DNA of 64,000 nucleotides from Thamnaconus septentrionalis. Lineage: Eukaryota; Chordata; Actinopteri; Tetraodontiformes; Monacanthidae. Made by a program: the position numbers and the translations under genes. The DNA lies in the NCBI GenBank assembly GCA_009823395.1, contig CM020520.1, positions 1,487,001 through 1,551,000 on the forward strand, given 5' to 3'. Under the pieces are notes generated by a model. That model saw only the letters and a list, made by a program, of their open reading frames with translations. It had not been told where the DNA came from and did no database searches. Shown piece by piece: positions 11,323-64,000 of this stretch. Each line of letters starts with the position of its first letter. Positions within the stretch are counted from its first letter, which is position 1.

Positions 11323-12299
11323 CACCAACAATGCAACAGAATCAGATTTTTTTTTTAAAGCGAGTTTTTCTGTCTTATCGTAATAAAACAAATGTTTCAC
11401 TTTGCGCCACGACAGCCGACAGTCCGCGGCTGATTTTATTTCATTTCTCGCCTGGAAGCCTGGAAATGTTTGGTTTCAACTGGTTTGATGAAAAAAAAAA
11501 AACAAGCGTCGGAGACGTCGCCCTGCGATGCTGAAGGCCTCAAAGGTCAAAAATCTTATCTGTGACATTTTAGTGTTTTATTTTTCTTTTGAAGTCACGT
11601 GGTTGGTTGCAGAATCTGTACGTGTTTTCTCTCCGCGGCCGAATGTACATTGATGGAACGTCGCAGTTTAGCAACGGAGGAATTGTGCCAAAAAAAACCC
11701 TGTTTTGTTCAACCGGACCTTCAAGTGGACACTTCCTGTTAAGGGGGCGGGGCTTACCCAAGGACCACCTGACCTTCTGACCGCCTGGCAGCACTGAAAT
11801 CTCACATTTCCCGCCAGAACTTTGTTGGCTGCTTTGGTTGTAACGCCACCGACAAGAGCGACGACTCGAAGGCGCCATCGTCCAAAGACTGGGCTGCTTC
11901 CTGTGTTGGGGAGTGGGGGGTTTGGGGGTGGGGGGGTGACATCATGGAGGAGGCGGGCCTTCAGCACAGGAAGCTGGAGGAGATGGTTTCTACCTGGGCT
12001 TCTTCTCCTCCCTCTGTGTGCGGCGGCTAGCTGTGTGGTTGTTGATGTGTAGACACAGCGCTGTGTTGTTGGTGACCATGTGATCCAGCAGTGGAGTTCT
12101 TTTCTTTATCTTCTTCTTCTTTTTTTTTTCTGTCAACGTAGAAATGACCGCAAGAGGGGAGGTGGGGGGGTTAAAAAAAAACCCAGAAGAAACAAAAGAA
12201 AAACAGGAGGAGGTTTGAGGTAGTGCGACGACACGGCCGGCCATCCATCGATCTGCTTTGTAAAACGTGATATTTTGTACTGAATATTTATATGACACA

Positions 12300-12305
12300 A
12301 TTAAA
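12300..12305 (+). other. candidate cdh6 distal poly-A signal ATTAAA
   Basis: Variant hexamer in an AT-rich context about 1.86 kb after the stop and about 450 bp before the facing drosha poly-A candidates. Confidence 0.4.
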
Positions 12306-12750
12306 CATCTTTAAAAATCAACGGCTCCCTCCACTTCTTCTGAAAATAATGAGAAAAAAACAAGAGAAAACCAGAACATCAAGCAGACCTCAGGCTAGCA
12401 GACAGTTAGCCTCACCACCAGATCACCTCAATACAACCACAATGAAGTGCAGGCTGTGAGTGCTGCTGTCTGTCCCTGCCATCCGCAGGCTGCACAGCCC
12501 AGCACATTGTTCATTAGTCACATCTATAATTAAGATCTGTCAGGGCGGCCAATCGGATTTGGAGCGACGTCACATTTGGATGATCAGCGGCTGAGTGGCA
12601 GATGTGAGACAGATGTCCACGTCTGGGAATAATTGACTCTTTCTGCTTCGGACGATCATTATTATTTTAATTATTATTAATTGCAGGTGATAATTAGAAA
12701 TGAAAAAGAACAACAACACTTGAATAGCGGTGACTCGAGAAGACAATCTG
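12306..12750. other. intergenic gap between convergent cdh6 and drosha 3' ends
   Basis: About 450 bp. The first part is unremarkable. 12500-12715 is a non-repetitive AT-rich block with several TAATT/AATTA cores and resembles a conserved non-coding element; see findings. No coding potential. Confidence 0.6.
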
Positions 12751-12754
12751 TGAC

Positions 12755-12795
12755 TTTATTTACATTCACATTTTCTACTTTTACTTTTTTTTATT
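12755..12795 (-). other. candidate drosha poly-A signals (two AATAAA)
   Basis: Two minus-strand AATAAA hexamers (12795-12790 and 12760-12755), 650-690 bp past the stop. Both are plausible; use is unproven. Confidence 0.45.
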
Positions 12796-13440
12796 CTCTA
12801 TGTCTTGTTTCTTAAAAAAACATCCATCCTCCTTCGCGTCACTTCACTGAGTCACCAGATGGCACTTCGATGGTGGAGCGACTGAATGACCTTTGGCGAC
12901 CTCAACAGCCAAAAAAATCACAACCCTACACTTGATACAGCAGGAACTACTTCTTTTGTGTATAACTCTGTCGAAGGAAGGAGTCTATTGTGCCCTCTCC
13001 CTGCGTAGTGATACGTAAAGAAAGTAGTCCCTGCTGCCAAGAGTCATGTGGAGCGACACGGTGGTGAGTTTTGCTGCTGAGTGTTTTGAACGTCTGGTTT
13101 CTGTCTAAACTCCACCAGTGAACTTCCATCTGGCTCCTCCACAAGCCTCCAACTGACCTGTCTATCAGCTGGACCAGTAGGGGTCGCTGTTCCCAGACCT
13201 TGGCTTGAAAAACACACCTCCAGGAGGCCTGCACACCGTCCAGATCTCTGGAACAGAGCTGTGAATGTGCACGAGGGTACTTTTGGGTTTCTCAGGAGAA
13301 CTTCCAAGTAGCTCCACTAGGGCAGAAGACGATGGAAGACACACGGGAGGCGGGGCTTTCCAAAGGCGGAGAGAAAAAACGTCTCAAGGAGTAAAAAACA
13401 AAACAAACAAAAAAACCACACAAACAAGAAAAGAGGCAGG
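12755..13440 (-). other. drosha 3' UTR (extent inferred)
   Basis: Follows the drosha stop on the minus strand. AATAAA occurs on the minus strand at 12795-12790 and 12760-12755, so the transcript probably ends a little below 12750. Contains A/C-rich runs near 13390-13430. No other motif was recognised. Confidence 0.5.
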
Positions 13441-62241
<48,801 letters not shown>

Positions 62242-62257
62242 CTGTGGCGGGAGAGAG

Positions 62258-62284
62258 ACAAAGACAGAGAGAGAGAGAGGAAGG

Positions 62285-62338
<54 letters not shown>

Positions 62339-62365
62339 GGAGAGAGAGGAAGGGGAGAGAGACAA

Positions 62366-62408
<43 letters not shown>

Positions 62409-62439
62409 GGGGAGAGAGACAAAGAGAGAGAGAGAGAGG

Positions 62440-62479
<40 letters not shown>

Positions 62480-62503
62480 GAGAGAGAGGAAGGAGACAGA
62501 CAA

Positions 62504-62534
<31 letters not shown>

Positions 62535-62637
62535 GAGAGACAAAGAGAGAGAGAGAGAGAAAGCGAGAGAGAGAGAGGGAGAGAGAGGAAGGGGAGAGAG
62601 ACAAAGAGAGAAGGCGAGAGAGAAGACAAGGGTGAGT
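62258..62637. repeat. long (AG)n purine tract, about 380 bp
   Basis: AG dinucleotides with repeated blocks of 'gaggaaggggagagagacaa', giving a loose higher-order pattern. Begins about 17 bases from the exon at 62170-62241, upstream of its acceptor in the transcript, where it reads as a CU-rich tract. Confidence 0.95.
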
Positions 62638-62652
62638 CAGGGGGACGCGGCC

Positions 62653-62655
<3 letters not shown>

Positions 62656-62719
<64 letters not shown>
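62656..62719. repeat. (CA)32 microsatellite
   Basis: A pure CA run of 64 bp. Confidence 0.95.
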
Positions 62720-62723
<4 letters not shown>

Positions 62724-62817
62724 AGGGGGTAAAAAGTTGAGGAAAGGACTCAGAGTGTTTAAACAGGCGCAAACTTTGGATTAATTATGGAAGAGAAGGA
62801 AGCCCGGCATGTTTAAA

Positions 62818-62819
62818 CA

Positions 62820-62885
<66 letters not shown>
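62818..62885. repeat. (TC)n(AC)n compound microsatellite
   Basis: About 12 bp of TC followed by about 54 bp of AC. Confidence 0.95.
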
Positions 62886-62889
<4 letters not shown>

Positions 62890-64000
62890 ACAATTAAGTA
62901 ACTCAAACCTCGCTAAACAGATAAGCCGCCTCCTCTGTGTTTAATCTTCCCAGTTACACGCCCTTTGTTGTCAGAGCGCCGACGGTCCATTTGGAGCAGA
63001 TTAACCTGCCGCCGCTCCCCAGGCCAAGCCGCCGGCGGCTGGCTAACTAGCGTGGGGCTAATATCATCACGCTCCGAGGATCCTAATCCCCGCTGCTGCC
63101 ACCAGAGCGTTTACCCCCGCTTTTAACAAGGGGCCGCTTAAATTATCCAGTTCAAATCGTGCCTTAATCCCCCGGCCGGCTCTCCTCCAGCCAGCCGGAT
63201 ATTGACCCCACACTTTTCTTATTCAAACACCGAGGGAGGAAGCTGCGGCAGCGAGGACTGAAGCCACCTCCCGATGTCTCCGGCCTGCATTTCCACTTGA
63301 AAGCCACCAGGGGGCACCCCCTTCTGTTACACGTCAGATGCGTCTCTTGCGTCTGATTGGCTCAAGGTCACCGCCGGGCTGCGGACCAGCTGCACAGGCC
63401 CAGTCATTTTTTAAGAAGCGGCGAGTTTAAAAAAAGACGGGGGGGCTTAAGTTGAGGTGGAGGAGGAGGATTTGTGAGTTTGTGTGTGTGAGCTCATGAA
63501 GCAGCAGCGGTGGAAGCAGGCGGGTGGAATCTCACAGCAGTGGTGCACGTGTGGGAGGAGGAGAAGCAGAGCAACACCAAGAAAGACAAACTTCCCACAT
63601 TGTGTTGCTGTTCTGTTGTATTCCCCTCCCTCATGTGTATTTCTACTTGTGTGGGCTCTTAAAAGTGAGCAAAATATGAGCGTAATAAATACATAAATAA
63701 TGAATGAAGAGGAGGGGGGCAACACTGAGGCGGCTAAGATGGACACAAAGACAAATTGAACTTTTTGTGGTCTAGAATAAAAAAATAAACAATAATGATT
63801 TAATTTTAAAAAAAGAATAGCGCCACAAACATATCATTCCACTAGATGGCGCCAGATGCCCCCTGCAGTCAACTGCCGGCATTACCGTAATATTGTATAC
63901 CCATCAAACTATAACCAGCCATGAAGTTGTGTCCTCTCACTTCTTACTTGTGTAACATATAAACCCCCATTACAGTAAATTAACACACATCAGCCGTACT

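Larger units (their letters stand above)
10439..12305 (+). other. cdh6 3' UTR (extent inferred)
   Basis: Non-coding sequence after the stop, with (GA)n at 10500-10558 and (GT)n at 10675-10698. Candidate poly-A signals are AATAAA at 11317-11322 and ATTAAA at 12300-12305. The AT-rich stretch just before 12300 (tgatattttgtactgaata) looks like a 3' UTR end, so the distal site is favoured, but no transcript evidence is available. Confidence 0.55.
62242..64000 (-). other. drosha intron (partial), upstream exons not found
   Basis: Contains the (AG)n tract at 62258-62637, (CA)32 at 62656-62719, (TC)n(AC)n at 62818-62885, and a non-repetitive TTAA/GCCG-rich block at 62930-63230. I looked for the preceding exon (ending FAHAPLTN in mammals) and did not see it, so it lies beyond the window. 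Confidence 0.75.

Overview
This is vertebrate nuclear DNA, most likely from a teleost fish. The genes are split by GT-AG introns, dinucleotide and trinucleotide repeats (mainly CA/GT) are very dense, and both proteins are close to their mammalian counterparts without being identical. I see no operons, prokaryotic signals, CRISPR arrays, tRNA or rRNA genes. The fish assignment is inference from repeat style and protein divergence; the genus cannot be read from the sequence.

Two genes lie tail to tail. On the + strand (2986-10438) is the 3' half of a type II classical cadherin, called cdh6. Six exons run from the end of extracellular repeat EC3 through EC4, EC5, the single membrane span and the catenin-binding tail; the earlier exons lie before base 1. 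On the - strand (62241 down to 13441) are the last 23 coding exons of drosha, the nuclear RNase III of the Microprocessor. They join in frame into 761 residues that appear to match about residues 614-1374 of the human protein: PAZ-like/platform/connector region, RNase IIIa, RNase IIIb, dsRNA-binding domain and C-terminus. The N-terminal exons lie beyond base 64000. CDH6 and DROSHA are also neighbours on human chromosome 5p, and this synteny supports the names.

Layout: 1-2985 cdh6 intron with a fragment of a hAT-like transposon end; 2986-10438 cdh6 exons; 10439 to about 12305 cdh6 3' UTR; about 12306-12750 a short intergenic gap holding a conserved-element-like block; about 12750-13440 drosha 3' UTR; 13441-62241 drosha; 62242-64000 further drosha intron.

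The introns hold most of the unusual material: a 204-bp (TC)n run, a (GAA)n tract of about 170 bp, several minisatellites, a perfect 22-bp-arm hairpin inside drosha, and repeats placed directly on splice sites. Examples are a donor inside a (TGAG)n array, a (CAG)10 beginning at the end of a donor, and UG repeats in front of several acceptors. I found no clear new gene system. The best leads concern how repeats and hairpins in the drosha pre-mRNA might affect its splicing or its own processing.
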